Assembly: GCA_016789865.1 (NCBI GenBank)
Contig: JAEUPC010000228.1
Location: 1 to 46,690 of the forward strand
DNA length: 46,690 nucleotides
Reading direction: 5' to 3'
From: Rubrivivax sp.
GTDB taxonomy: Bacteria; Pseudomonadota; Gammaproteobacteria; Burkholderiales; Burkholderiaceae_C
The translations under genes were made by a program, and so were the position numbers. A model generated the notes under the pieces. That model ran no database searches. It worked only from the letters and a program-made list of their open reading frames with translations, and had not been told where the DNA came from. Below are positions 24,452 through 32,501 of the stretch, piece by piece; within the stretch, counting starts at the first letter, position 1; each line of letters opens with the position of its first letter.

Positions 24452-25012
24452 ATGGCCCTCAAATCCACCGTCTTCAAGGCCCAGCTGCAAGTGGCCGACA
24501 TCGACCACGGCTACTACGCCGACCATGCCGTGACGCTGGCGCGCCACCCGAGCGAGACCGACGAGCGGCTGATGGTGCGGCTGGTGGCACTGGCGCTTCA
24601 GGCGCACCAACTGCAAAGCCTGGCGGGCGGAGATGCCACCTGGACCTTCGGCCGCGGCCTGTCCGACCCCGACGACCCCGATGTCGTGCTCACCGATTAC
24701 ACCGGCCGCCCGCGCGTGTGGGTGGAGGTCGGCCAGCCCGAAGACAAGCCGGTCGCCAAGGCCTGCAGCCGCGCCGATGCGGTGGTGCTCTACGCCTACG
24801 CCCCCACCGCCGAGGTGTGGTGGCGCGGCATCGAGAGCAAGCTGGCGCGGCTGCCGCGCCTCGAGGTATGGCGGCTGCCTGCCGCGGCCACGCAGGCGCT
24901 GGCCGGCATGGTCGAGCGCAGCATGATCTGGCAGGCCACGGTGCAAGACGGCGCGCTCGCGCTGAGCGGCGAGGCCGGCCATGTCGACATCGAACCGCAG
25001 CGCTGGAAGTGA
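24452..25012 (+). CDS. yaeQ: YaeQ-family protein
   Basis: 186 residues, close to the 181 of Escherichia coli YaeQ. Opens MALKSTVFKAQLQVADIDHG and keeps the family motifs HPSETDERLMVRL (33-45), DDPDVVLTDYTGRPRVWVEVG and DAVVLYAY. The fold is a PD-(D/E)XK nuclease-like core with the acidic residues in the DVVL and WVEVG strands. E. coli YaeQ has been linked to suppression of RfaH-type antitermination defects, but its biochemical role is unclear. Cytoplasmic. Stand-alone gene on the plus strand. Confidence 0.92.
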   Translation: MALKSTVFKAQLQVADIDHGYYADHAVTLARHPSETDERLMVRLVALALQAHQLQSLAGGDATWTFGRGLSDPDDPDVVLTDYTGRPRVWVEVGQPEDKPVAKACSRADAVVLYAYAPTAEVWWRGIESKLARLPRLEVWRLPAAATQALAGMVERSMIWQATVQDGALALSGEAGHVDIEPQRWK

Positions 25013-25169
25013 CGCGGCCTGCCGCGCCCGGACGCGCCGCGCAGCTCGCCCGGCGCGGCACGATTGCACTGGCGGCAGCCGCGCCGCCCCCCGCCGGGCC
25101 ACGCCCTCGCCGCGCACCGTGGCAGGATGGCTCATCGAGCACCGGGACGCGGCCGCAGGGAGGCAAGCC

Positions 25170-26072
25170 ATGGAAATCAGATCGCCGGCGGTCGGCCGCC
25201 ACTCGAGCCTAGTCGCCCGCCACCTCGGGCCCGCGCTGGTCGCGCTGCTGGCGGCTGCGGCACTGAGCACAGCGGCCACTGCGCAGCAAGGCATGAGCGC
25301 GGAGCAGCGCCGCGCCGAGTTCGCCAAGCTGCCCTGGCAGGCCGGGCCGGCGCAAGGGGCCATCGGGAGCAAGGCAAGCCTGAAGGTGCCCAAGGACGCC
25401 AGGCTGCTGCCCGAGTCGCACGGCGCGCGCTTCCTCGAGCTGACCGGCAACCTGCCCGCGCCCGGCCACAGCATCCTCGTGGTGGGCAACTGGTGGGCAG
25501 TGTTCACCTTCAGCGACGTGGGCTACGTCAAGGACGACGAGAAGCTCGACGCCGAGCAGCTGCTGCGCTCGCTGAGGGAGGGCGACGCGGCGGCCAACGA
25601 CGAACGCAGGAAGCGCGGCATCCCTCAGCTGACGACCGAGGGCTGGGCGGTGCCGCCGCACTTCGACGCGCAGACCAAGCAGCTGGAGTGGGGCCTGAAG
25701 CTGCGCGCCGAGGGTGACCCGAATCCGGTCATCAACTACACCGTGCGCATGCTCGGGCGCAGCGGCTACGAGAGCGTCACGCTGGTGTCCGACGCGGCCA
25801 CGCTGCAGCGCGACGTCGCCGAGCTGAAGGCCCTGCTCGAGGGCTTCTCGTTCAATGGCGGCCAGACCTACGCCGAGTTCAAGCCCGGCGACCACGTGGC
25901 CGAGATCGGCCTGGGCGCGCTGGTGCTGGGCGGCGCCGCTGCCGCCGCGGTGAAGAGCGGGTGGTGGAAGAGCCTGCTCGCCGCGCTGGCTGCCGGCTGG
26001 AAGCTGATCGCCGGCGTTGCGGTGGCCGCGGTGCTGGGGCTGGGCAAGCTGTTCGGTCGCAAGAAGGCCTGA
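25170..26072 (+). CDS. DUF2167 membrane protein
   Basis: 300 residues. AGGGAGG lies seven bases before the ATG. Signal peptide about 18-39 (ending TAATAQ), a soluble exported domain carrying the DUF2167 hallmarks GNWWAVFTFSDVGYVKDDEK (106-125) and WAVPPHFDAQTKQLEWGL, then C-terminal hydrophobic segments (about 245-295) ending in the basic GRKKA. Probably anchored in the inner membrane with the main domain in the periplasm. Function of the family is unknown. A hairpin overlaps the stop codon. Confidence 0.85.
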   Translation: MEIRSPAVGRHSSLVARHLGPALVALLAAAALSTAATAQQGMSAEQRRAEFAKLPWQAGPAQGAIGSKASLKVPKDARLLPESHGARFLELTGNLPAPGHSILVVGNWWAVFTFSDVGYVKDDEKLDAEQLLRSLREGDAAANDERRKRGIPQLTTEGWAVPPHFDAQTKQLEWGLKLRAEGDPNPVINYTVRMLGRSGYESVTLVSDAATLQRDVAELKALLEGFSFNGGQTYAEFKPGDHVAEIGLGALVLGGAAAAAVKSGWWKSLLAALAAGWKLIAGVAVAAVLGLGKLFGRKKA

Positions 26073-26087
26073 CCCGGGCCTTCTTGC
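26059..26087 (+). terminator. Hairpin terminator overlapping the DUF2167 stop codon
   Basis: Perfect 11-base stem (26059-26069 with 26077-26087) around a 7-base loop that contains the TGA stop. The stem is formed by the last codons of the gene. No clean T-run follows, so termination strength is uncertain. Confidence 0.5.
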
Positions 26088-26176
26088 CGAGGCCGGGGTG
26101 CCGGGTTGCTTCGCATGAGCGCGCCGGGCGGTTCCCAAGCGCTCGTCCCGATGGGCGCAGCGCGCAGCGTTGTCCG

Positions 26177-26980
26177 ATGAGCCTGCCGGCCGAGGCGCTG
26201 CTGGCCGCGCTGATCGTCGGCCTGTACCTGAAGGACTCGCTGCTGCTGCTGGCGCCCGACGAGGCCGTGCTCGTGCGCGGCCTGGGGGGGCGTTGGCACG
26301 CCGGCTTCGGCGCCCGCGGCTACAAGCTGGCCGGCCGCGAGCCCTATCTGGCCAACCCCCTGACGCCGCATGCACCGGTGTACCGGCTGCGGTGGTGCAT
26401 GACCAGCGAAGCCCCAGACCCCGGCGTCGCGCGTGATGGCGCCGCGGGTGGTGGCGCCGCGGGTGGTGGCGCCGCGGTCGACGGTGCCGAGGGTGCGGCA
26501 CTGCGGCTGGCGCCGGCGTCGCTGGCGCGGCTGGCACCCTTCGCATGGGCATGCTGGTTGCTGCTGTTCGCGGTCATCCCCGGGGCGGTGCTGGCGCAGT
26601 GGGGCGTGACGTTCGTGTTGTGGGCACTGGTCGCGCTCTACGCCGGCATCGCCGTGGCGCTGGCCTTGCTGTGGTCGCTGCGCGAGCCGTTGGGCCTGAG
26701 CGCGCGGGCCTGCGCGCTGCTGGCGTTCGAATGCCTGGTGTGCCCGCCGTACGCGGCCAACATCGTGCGGCGCGCGGCGGCCGCGCGGACGGTGTCTGAC
26801 GATTTCGTTGCCTTGGCCGGGCAACTGCTGCCGCCGGCCGCGCAAGCGCAGATGCGCCGCGAGTGCCTGGCGCGCATCGATGAGCAGCTCGAGGCACTCG
26901 ACGACGGCGGTGCCACTGCTGAACAGCTGCGGCGCGCCCGTGTGCGCTTTGCTCCCGGGAGCGCCGACGATCTGGATTGA
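26177..26980 (+). CDS. Unknown membrane protein with Gly/Ala-rich linker
   Basis: 267 residues. One N-terminal hydrophobic segment (about 5-26), a short soluble region with conserved-looking APDEAVLVRG and NPLTPHAPVYRLRW, a Gly/Ala linker (88-103) encoded by a 15-base tandem repeat, two hydrophobic helices (about 121-140 and 145-165), and a C-terminal region that resembles a coiled helix pair (ECLVCPPYAANIVRR then EQLEALDDGG). I do not recognise a family. It follows DUF2167 by 104 bases and precedes the M81 gene by 74, same strand. Confidence 0.7.
   Translation: MSLPAEALLAALIVGLYLKDSLLLLAPDEAVLVRGLGGRWHAGFGARGYKLAGREPYLANPLTPHAPVYRLRWCMTSEAPDPGVARDGAAGGGAAGGGAAVDGAEGAALRLAPASLARLAPFAWACWLLLFAVIPGAVLAQWGVTFVLWALVALYAGIAVALALLWSLREPLGLSARACALLAFECLVCPPYAANIVRRAAAARTVSDDFVALAGQLLPPAAQAQMRRECLARIDEQLEALDDGGATAEQLRRARVRFAPGSADDLD
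26438..26482 (+). repeat. 15-base in-frame tandem repeat
   Basis: GGCGCCGCGGGTGGT twice, then a third copy with three changes at its end. It encodes a Gly/Ala linker in the membrane protein and keeps the frame. Confidence 0.8.
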
Positions 26981-27054
26981 ATGGCTCACGCAACCCGACT
27001 GGCGGGCCGGCTGCAACCGGGAGCCGGCGCGCCTGCCCCCACAATCCCGGCCCC

Positions 27055-28566
27055 ATGACGCGCATCCTCATCGCCGGCTTCCAGCACGAGACCAACACCT
27101 TCGCCCCGAGCCTGGCCGACTGGGCCGCGTTCACGCGCGGCGATTCGTTCCCTGCCTTCGTGCGCGGCGCCGCCATGCCGCAGCAGCTGGGCGGCATCAA
27201 CATCCCGGTGGCCGGCTTCATCGACAGCGCCAAGCGCCGCGGATGGACACTCGTGCCCTCGGCCTGGGCCGGCGCCATCCCGTCGAGCTACGTCACCGAG
27301 GACGCCTTCGAGCGCATCGCCGGCGCCATCTGCGAAGACGTGCGCGAGGCCAAGGACCACGGCGGGCTCGACGCCATCTACCTCGACCTGCACGGCGCCG
27401 CGGTGGCCGAGCACGCGCTCGACAGCGAAGGTGAACTGCTCGCGCGGCTGCGCGCCATCGTGGGCCCCGGCCTGCCCATCGTCGCCAGCCTCGACCTGCA
27501 CGCCAACGTCACCGCGCGCATGCTGGAGCTGGCCGATGCGCTGGTCTCGTACCGCACCTACCCGCATGTGGACATGGCCGACACCGGCGCGCTGGCCGCC
27601 GAGCTGCTGGCGCGGCGCTTCAAGGCCGGGCGCAAGGAACCGATGCACGCGCGGCGCTTTCCGTACCTCATCGCGCTGAATGCGCAGAGCACATTCCTCG
27701 AGCCCGGGCGCTCGATCTACGAGGAGCTGAAGGCGCTGGACCGCGAGTTCGGCTGCGTGCTCAGCTTCTGCCCCGGCTTCCCGGCCGCCGACTTCGACGA
27801 GTGCGCGCCGGTGCTTTGGGGGCACGGCGAGCGCGCCGAGGCCGCGGTGGAACGCCTCTTCGCGCGCGCCGGCCAGCCGGCGCAGTGGCGCATCGAGGTG
27901 CTGCCGGCGCGCGACGCGGTGGCGCAGGCGATGAACCTCGCGGGCAGCACCGCTGCCGCCGGCAAGCCCGTGGTGCTGGCCGACACGCAGGACAACCCCG
28001 GCGCCGGCGGCGACAGCAACACCACCGGCATGTTGCACGCGCTGCTGGCGCAAGGCGCGGGCCGGCGCTTCCCCGGGCAGGTGGCGCTCGGCCTGATGTT
28101 CGACCCGGCCGCCGCGCGCGCCGCGCACGAGGCGGGGCTGGGCAGCGAGATCGACATCGCACTGGGCAAGGCCGTGCCCACCTTCACCGGCCAGCCCAGC
28201 GATGCGCCAGTGCGCGGCCGCTGCAAGGTGCTGGCGCTGGCCGACGGCAAGTGCACGCTGAAAGGGCCGATGATGACCGGCCTCACCGTGGGCCTGGGCC
28301 CCAGCGCCTGCCTCGAGATCGACGGCGTGCGCATCGCCGTGACCAGCGGCAAGAAGCAGCTGCTCGACCGCGAGCTGCTGCGCATGGTGGGCATCCACAC
28401 CGAGCAGATGCGCATCGTGGTGGTGAAGAGCTCGGTGCACTTCCGCGCCGACTTCCAGCCCAACGCCAGCCACGTGCTGGTGGGCAAGGCCGCTGGGCCG
28501 ATGGCCGCCGACCCGGGTGACCTGCCCTGGCAGCGCCTGAACCCGGCGACCCGCACACGGCCCTGA
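27055..28566 (+). CDS. M81-family metallopeptidase (MlrC-like), first copy
   Basis: 503 residues, normal for MlrC/M81. N-terminal HETNTF (11-16) gives the Glu ligand, LDLHGA (110-115) follows, and the zinc site D-x-H at Asp147/His149 (SLDLHAN) is followed 22 residues later by His171 (TYPHVD), as in microcystinase. The C-terminal MlrC domain (about 310-495) includes ADTQDNPGAGGDSNTTG. The founding MlrC opens linearised microcystin; most relatives in Burkholderiales have unknown peptide or amide substrates. A second, diverged M81 gene lies 4 kb away. Cytoplasmic, no signal peptide. Confidence 0.9.
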   Translation: MTRILIAGFQHETNTFAPSLADWAAFTRGDSFPAFVRGAAMPQQLGGINIPVAGFIDSAKRRGWTLVPSAWAGAIPSSYVTEDAFERIAGAICEDVREAKDHGGLDAIYLDLHGAAVAEHALDSEGELLARLRAIVGPGLPIVASLDLHANVTARMLELADALVSYRTYPHVDMADTGALAAELLARRFKAGRKEPMHARRFPYLIALNAQSTFLEPGRSIYEELKALDREFGCVLSFCPGFPAADFDECAPVLWGHGERAEAAVERLFARAGQPAQWRIEVLPARDAVAQAMNLAGSTAAAGKPVVLADTQDNPGAGGDSNTTGMLHALLAQGAGRRFPGQVALGLMFDPAAARAAHEAGLGSEIDIALGKAVPTFTGQPSDAPVRGRCKVLALADGKCTLKGPMMTGLTVGLGPSACLEIDGVRIAVTSGKKQLLDRELLRMVGIHTEQMRIVVVKSSVHFRADFQPNASHVLVGKAAGPMAADPGDLPWQRLNPATRTRP

Positions 28567-28663
28567 GGACACGCGGCCCGCTCGCAGGGGGCGTGGCGCG
28601 TCGGGGCCCACCCCCCGCGACCGCGCGCCGCCACGCAGGTGCCGCTTTCCGCTGCGCGGCCCT

Positions 28664-29632
28664 CTAGGCCGGCCGCGCAGCGAAGCGCGCCCGGTACGTC
28701 GCAGGAGCCACCCCGACGACACGCCGGAACGCCGCGCGAAAAGTCTCCATCGATTCGTAGCCGCACTGCGTGGCGATGTCGCCGGTGCCCATCGCCGGCT
28801 GTGCCTCCATCAGCTGGCGCGCCCGCGCCATGCGCTGCTGCTGCAGCCAGGCCAGCGGCGGCATGCCGGCCGCGGCGCTGAAGCGGCGCAGGAACGTGCG
28901 CTCGCTCATCGCCGAGCGCGCGGCCAGCTCGGCCACGCTGACCGGTTGGTCGAGGCGCACGCGCGCCCAGTCCATCGCCGGGCCGATGCCGCGGTTGGCG
29001 CGCGGTGCCACCGGCGCTTCCACATACTGCGCCTGCCCGCCCTCGCGGTGCGGCGCCACCACCATGCGCCGCGCCACCGTGTTGGCCACGCGCGCGCCGA
29101 AGTCGCGGCGCACCAGGTGCAGGCAGGCATCCAGCCCGGCGGCGCTGCCGGCCGAGGTGATGACCGGGCCTTCGTCGACGTAGAGCACATCGCGCTCGTA
29201 GCGCGCCAGTGGAAAGCGGCGCTTGAACTCGTCGGCGAACAACCAGTGCGTGGTGGCGCGGCGGCCGTCCAGGAGCCCCGCGCTGCCCAGCACGAAGGCG
29301 CCCGAGCACAGTGACAAGAGCCGCGCGCGGCGCCGCGCCGCGGCACGCAGCGCGTCCAGCAGGCGTGCGGGCGGCGTCTCGGTCACATCACGCCAACCGG
29401 GGATGACGATGGTGGCCGCGCGCGCGATGGACTCGAAGGGCGCGCTGGCCCGCACCTCCACGCCGCCCACGCCGCGCAGCCGGCCACGGTCGGGCGTGAC
29501 GACGATGGTGTCGTACCAGTCGACGCCGAGATAACTGCGCTCGGCCGCGAACAGATCGGCGGCGATCGAGTATTCGAAGGTGCGCAGGCCGTCGTAGGCC
29601 ACCAGCGCGAGCAGCGGGCGCTTCTTGCTCAT
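28664..29632 (-). CDS. GlxA/FtrA-type AraC regulator with DJ-1/PfpI domain
   Basis: 322 residues. The N-terminal glutamine-amidotransferase-like domain (about 5-175) has the nucleophile-elbow Cys109 (SLCSGAFVLGSAGLLDGRRA) and TTHW. Two AraC helix-turn-helix units are in 215-318, with SVAELAARSAMSERTFLRRF and GTGDIATQCGYESMETFRAAF. Such proteins usually activate a divergent or nearby gene in response to a small amide or amine compound. It is divergent from the DUF885 peptidase gene with only 89 bases between, so it most likely regulates that gene and itself. Confidence 0.9.
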   Translation of the reverse strand: MSKKRPLLALVAYDGLRTFEYSIAADLFAAERSYLGVDWYDTIVVTPDRGRLRGVGGVEVRASAPFESIARAATIVIPGWRDVTETPPARLLDALRAAARRRARLLSLCSGAFVLGSAGLLDGRRATTHWLFADEFKRRFPLARYERDVLYVDEGPVITSAGSAAGLDACLHLVRRDFGARVANTVARRMVVAPHREGGQAQYVEAPVAPRANRGIGPAMDWARVRLDQPVSVAELAARSAMSERTFLRRFSAAAGMPPLAWLQQQRMARARQLMEAQPAMGTGDIATQCGYESMETFRAAFRRVVGVAPATYRARFAARPA

Positions 29633-29721
29633 GGTTTGAAGTCCGGATTGGCGGAATCTAACCGTACATTGTCATTTGCGCCACTGCCCGTCACGGCGGC
29701 CGCTGCCTATCGTCCTCGGCC
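29633..29721. promoter_or_regulatory. Divergent promoter region between the GlxA-type regulator and the DUF885 gene
   Basis: 89 bases; the part 29653-29686 is the most AT-rich stretch nearby (contains AATCTAACCGTACATTGTCATTTG), as expected for promoters in this genome. I cannot place -35/-10 boxes with confidence. The regulator's binding site is likely here. Confidence 0.4.
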
Positions 29722-31638
29722 ATGAACCCACGCCGCCGCCGTTTCCTCGCCACGCTGCCTGCCCTGGCTGCCGCCGGTGCCAACGGCGCCGGCGGCGCTG
29801 CCAGCTCTGCTGCCGGTTCTGCTGCCGACCCCGCCGCCGTCACTGCCGCCGTCACTGCCGCCACGCCGCTGCGCGCCCAAGCCGCATCGCAACCGCCCCC
29901 CGGCCCCACGCCGATGGGCCGGCGCCTGATGGCCTTCCTCGACGAGGTCGACCAGGAAGACCTGGCGCTCAACCCGCAGGCCGCGGTGCTGCGCGGCGAC
30001 CTGAAGCGCGCCGGCGAGTTCGGCGACCTCATCAGCGACGAGCATTGCCGCGCGGCCGAGGCGCTGCTGCGCGCGCAGCTGGCGCGCTTCGCGGTCATCG
30101 ATCGGCAGCGGCTTTCCAGCGCCGAGCAGGTGGCCTACGACATGTGGCAGTACCTGGCGCGCTTTGCGCTGCGCCAGTACGACGAGGGCCACGTGCGGCT
30201 GGCGCAGCAGCTGCCCATCGACCACCTGTTCGGCCAGCACATCGCGTTTGCGCAGTTCTCGTCGGGCAGCGCCGGTGCGCCGTACCGCACGGTGGCCGAC
30301 TACGAAGCGGGCCTGGCGCGCATCGACGGCTTCGTCGTGTACCTCGACCGCGCCATCGGCCGCATGCGCCAGGGCCTGCGCGCGCGGCGCGTGCAGCCGG
30401 GCTTCATCGTCGACAAGGTCATCGCCCAGCTCGACGAAGCGCTGGCGCTGGCGCCCGAAGCCAGCCCCTTCCACGGGCCGATCCGCGCGCTGCCGGCCTC
30501 GTTCAACGAGGCCGAGCGCCAGCGCTTCACCGCCGCGTACCGCGATGCCATCACCGGGAAGATCCACCCGGCCTTCGCGCGCCTGCGCGAGTTCATGCAT
30601 GCCGAGGTCCGCGCGCCCAGCCACCGCCTGCGCGGCGACCAGGCGCCGGGCCTCGCTGCACTGCCCGGCGGTGCGCGCTGGTACGAGGTCCTGCTCGAGT
30701 CGCACACCACGCTGCGCTTGGGCGCCGATGAGATCCACCGCACGGGCCTGGCCGAAGTGAAGCGCATCCGCGGCGAGATGGCACGGGTGCAGGCCGAGGT
30801 CGGCTTCAAGGGCACGCTGGCCGAGTTCTTCCAGCACCTGAAGACCGACGCCAGGTACAAGTTCGCCACGCCCGAAGCGATGTTCGCCGCCTACGAGGCG
30901 GTGCAGCGCCGGGTGGCCGAGGTGCTGCCGCGCTTCTTTGCCGCGGCGCCCAAGAGCCGCCTGGTCTTCGCGCCGGTGCCCGCCGAGCAGCAGGCCAGCG
31001 CCGGCGGCGCCTACTACATCGTCGGCACGCCCGACGGCACGCGGCCCGGCACCTTCTACCTCAACACCAGCGAGCTGCCCACGCGCACCGCCACGCGCAC
31101 CACGGCGCTGTTCCTGCACGAAGGGGTGCCCGGCCACCACCTGCAGGGCTCACTGGCGCAAGAAGACGCCACGCTGCCGCCGATGCTGCGCTTTGCATGG
31201 AACGCCGGCTACGGCGAAGGCTGGGCGCTGTACGCCGAGTGGCTGGGCCACGAGATGGCGCTGTACGCCGGCGACCCCATCCAGCACTTCGGCCAGCTGG
31301 ACATGGAGATCTTCCGCGCCGCGCGGCTGGTGGTGGACACCGGCCTGCACACGCAGGGCTGGAGCCGCCGGCGCGCCACCGACTACCTGGTGGCCAACAC
31401 CTCGCTGGAGCGCACGTTCTGCGAGGGCGAGGTCGACCGCTACATCGTGTGGCCCGGCCAGGCCTGCGCCTACAAGCTGGGCGAGCTGCGCATCCGCGCG
31501 CTGCGCCAGCGGGCTGAACGCACGCTGGGCAGCCGCTTCGATGTGCGCGAGTTCCACACGCAGGTGCTCAACACCGGCGCGGTGGCGCTGGCGGTGCTGG
31601 AACGCAAGATCGACAACTGGATGCGGAGCAAGGCATGA
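29722..31638 (+). CDS. DUF885-family metallopeptidase-like protein, Tat-type leader
   Basis: 638 residues. It starts MNPRRRRFLATLPALAAAG, a twin-arginine-like signal, followed by an Ala/Gly/Ser/Thr-rich low-complexity spacer (20-60) encoded by short repeats. The body is the DUF885 domain, with the gluzincin-like metal motif HEGVPGHHLQ near residue 467 and a distal EGWALYAEWLGHEMALY segment supplying the further Glu/His ligands. Predicted exported zinc peptidase. The stop overlaps the next start (ATGA), so the two are co-translated. Substrate unknown; the divergent amidotransferase-like regulator suggests an amide or amino-acid-derived inducer. Confidence 0.88.
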   Translation: MNPRRRRFLATLPALAAAGANGAGGAASSAAGSAADPAAVTAAVTAATPLRAQAASQPPPGPTPMGRRLMAFLDEVDQEDLALNPQAAVLRGDLKRAGEFGDLISDEHCRAAEALLRAQLARFAVIDRQRLSSAEQVAYDMWQYLARFALRQYDEGHVRLAQQLPIDHLFGQHIAFAQFSSGSAGAPYRTVADYEAGLARIDGFVVYLDRAIGRMRQGLRARRVQPGFIVDKVIAQLDEALALAPEASPFHGPIRALPASFNEAERQRFTAAYRDAITGKIHPAFARLREFMHAEVRAPSHRLRGDQAPGLAALPGGARWYEVLLESHTTLRLGADEIHRTGLAEVKRIRGEMARVQAEVGFKGTLAEFFQHLKTDARYKFATPEAMFAAYEAVQRRVAEVLPRFFAAAPKSRLVFAPVPAEQQASAGGAYYIVGTPDGTRPGTFYLNTSELPTRTATRTTALFLHEGVPGHHLQGSLAQEDATLPPMLRFAWNAGYGEGWALYAEWLGHEMALYAGDPIQHFGQLDMEIFRAARLVVDTGLHTQGWSRRRATDYLVANTSLERTFCEGEVDRYIVWPGQACAYKLGELRIRALRQRAERTLGSRFDVREFHTQVLNTGAVALAVLERKIDNWMRSKA

Positions 31639-32204
31639 CTGAACACGCGACCCCTGAACTCGGCGGCGCCGCTGCCCACGGCAGCATCGAGGGCCAGATG
31701 AACCACCCGCGCCACCCGGCGGCTCGCCGGGCCGGCACCGGCCGCGCCGGCGACTTCAACTTTCTCGCCGGCCGCTGGAGCATCAAGAACCGCCGCCTGA
31801 AGACCCGCTGGTCGGGCACCGGTGACTGGGAAGAGTTCGACGGCGAAGCCACCTGCTTCACCGTGCTCGGCGGCCTGGGCAGCATCGAGGAGCTGTGCAT
31901 CCCGCCCGGCCAGCCGCGCGGGTTGGGCATCCGCCTTCTCGACACCGGCACGGGCCTGTGGAGCGACTACTGGTCGTCCAGCGGCAGCGGCGTCGTGATG
32001 CCGCCGCCGATGACCGGCGTGTTCGAGGGCGGCGTGGGCACCTTCGTCGCCACCGACGACCGTGACGGCGACATCCCCATCCACAGCCGCGGCGTGTGGG
32101 ACCGCATCACGCCCACCGGCTGCCGCTGGCACCAGGCCTTTTCGCGCGACGGCGGGCGCACCTGGGAAGACAACTGGTTCATGGACTGGACCCGCATCGG
32201 CTGA
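31635..32204 (+). CDS. Unknown protein, DUF1579-like lipocalin-type fold
   Basis: 189 residues. After a charged N-terminus (1-38) it has GDFNFLAGRWSIKNRRLKTR and ends with GGRTWEDNWFMDWTRI, a layout typical of small beta-barrel (DUF1579-like) proteins. The start overlaps the DUF885 stop by ATGA, so it is translationally coupled, although its own ATG could also be a later Met at residue 22. No signal peptide. Function unknown; partner role to the peptidase is inferred from coupling only. Confidence 0.7.
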   Translation: MTEHATPELGGAAAHGSIEGQMNHPRHPAARRAGTGRAGDFNFLAGRWSIKNRRLKTRWSGTGDWEEFDGEATCFTVLGGLGSIEELCIPPGQPRGLGIRLLDTGTGLWSDYWSSSGSGVVMPPPMTGVFEGGVGTFVATDDRDGDIPIHSRGVWDRITPTGCRWHQAFSRDGGRTWEDNWFMDWTRIG

Positions 32205-32231
32205 GCGCCAGGCCCAAGGCCCGCCCCGACG

Positions 32232-32501
32232 ATGCTTGCGCTGCGCCCGAACTGCGAGTGCTGCGATGCCGACCTGCCGCCCGAATCGCCGGCTGCACGC
32301 ATCTGCTCTTTCGAGTGCACTTTCTGCGAACGTTGCGTGCAAGAGCGGCTGAGCGGCATCTGCCCCAACTGCGGCGGCGAGTTCGTGCGCCGGCCACGGC
32401 GGCCGGCGGCCAAGCTGGCCAAGCGGCCGGCTTCCACCAAGCGTGTGTTCAAGCCGCGCGGCTGCCATGCGGCCGCCACTCACAACGGGTCGAGCGGATA
32501 G
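32232..32501 (+). CDS. DUF1272 zinc-ribbon protein
   Basis: 89 residues. Cysteine pairs typical of DUF1272: CECC (8-11), CSFECTFCERC (25-35) and CPNCGGEF (44-51), so one or two structural zinc sites. The C-terminus (52-89) is a basic low-complexity tail. It starts 27 bases after the previous gene. Its last 22 bases overlap the end of the convergent second M81 gene (stop at 32480). Confidence 0.88.
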   Translation: MLALRPNCECCDADLPPESPAARICSFECTFCERCVQERLSGICPNCGGEFVRRPRRPAAKLAKRPASTKRVFKPRGCHAAATHNGSSG

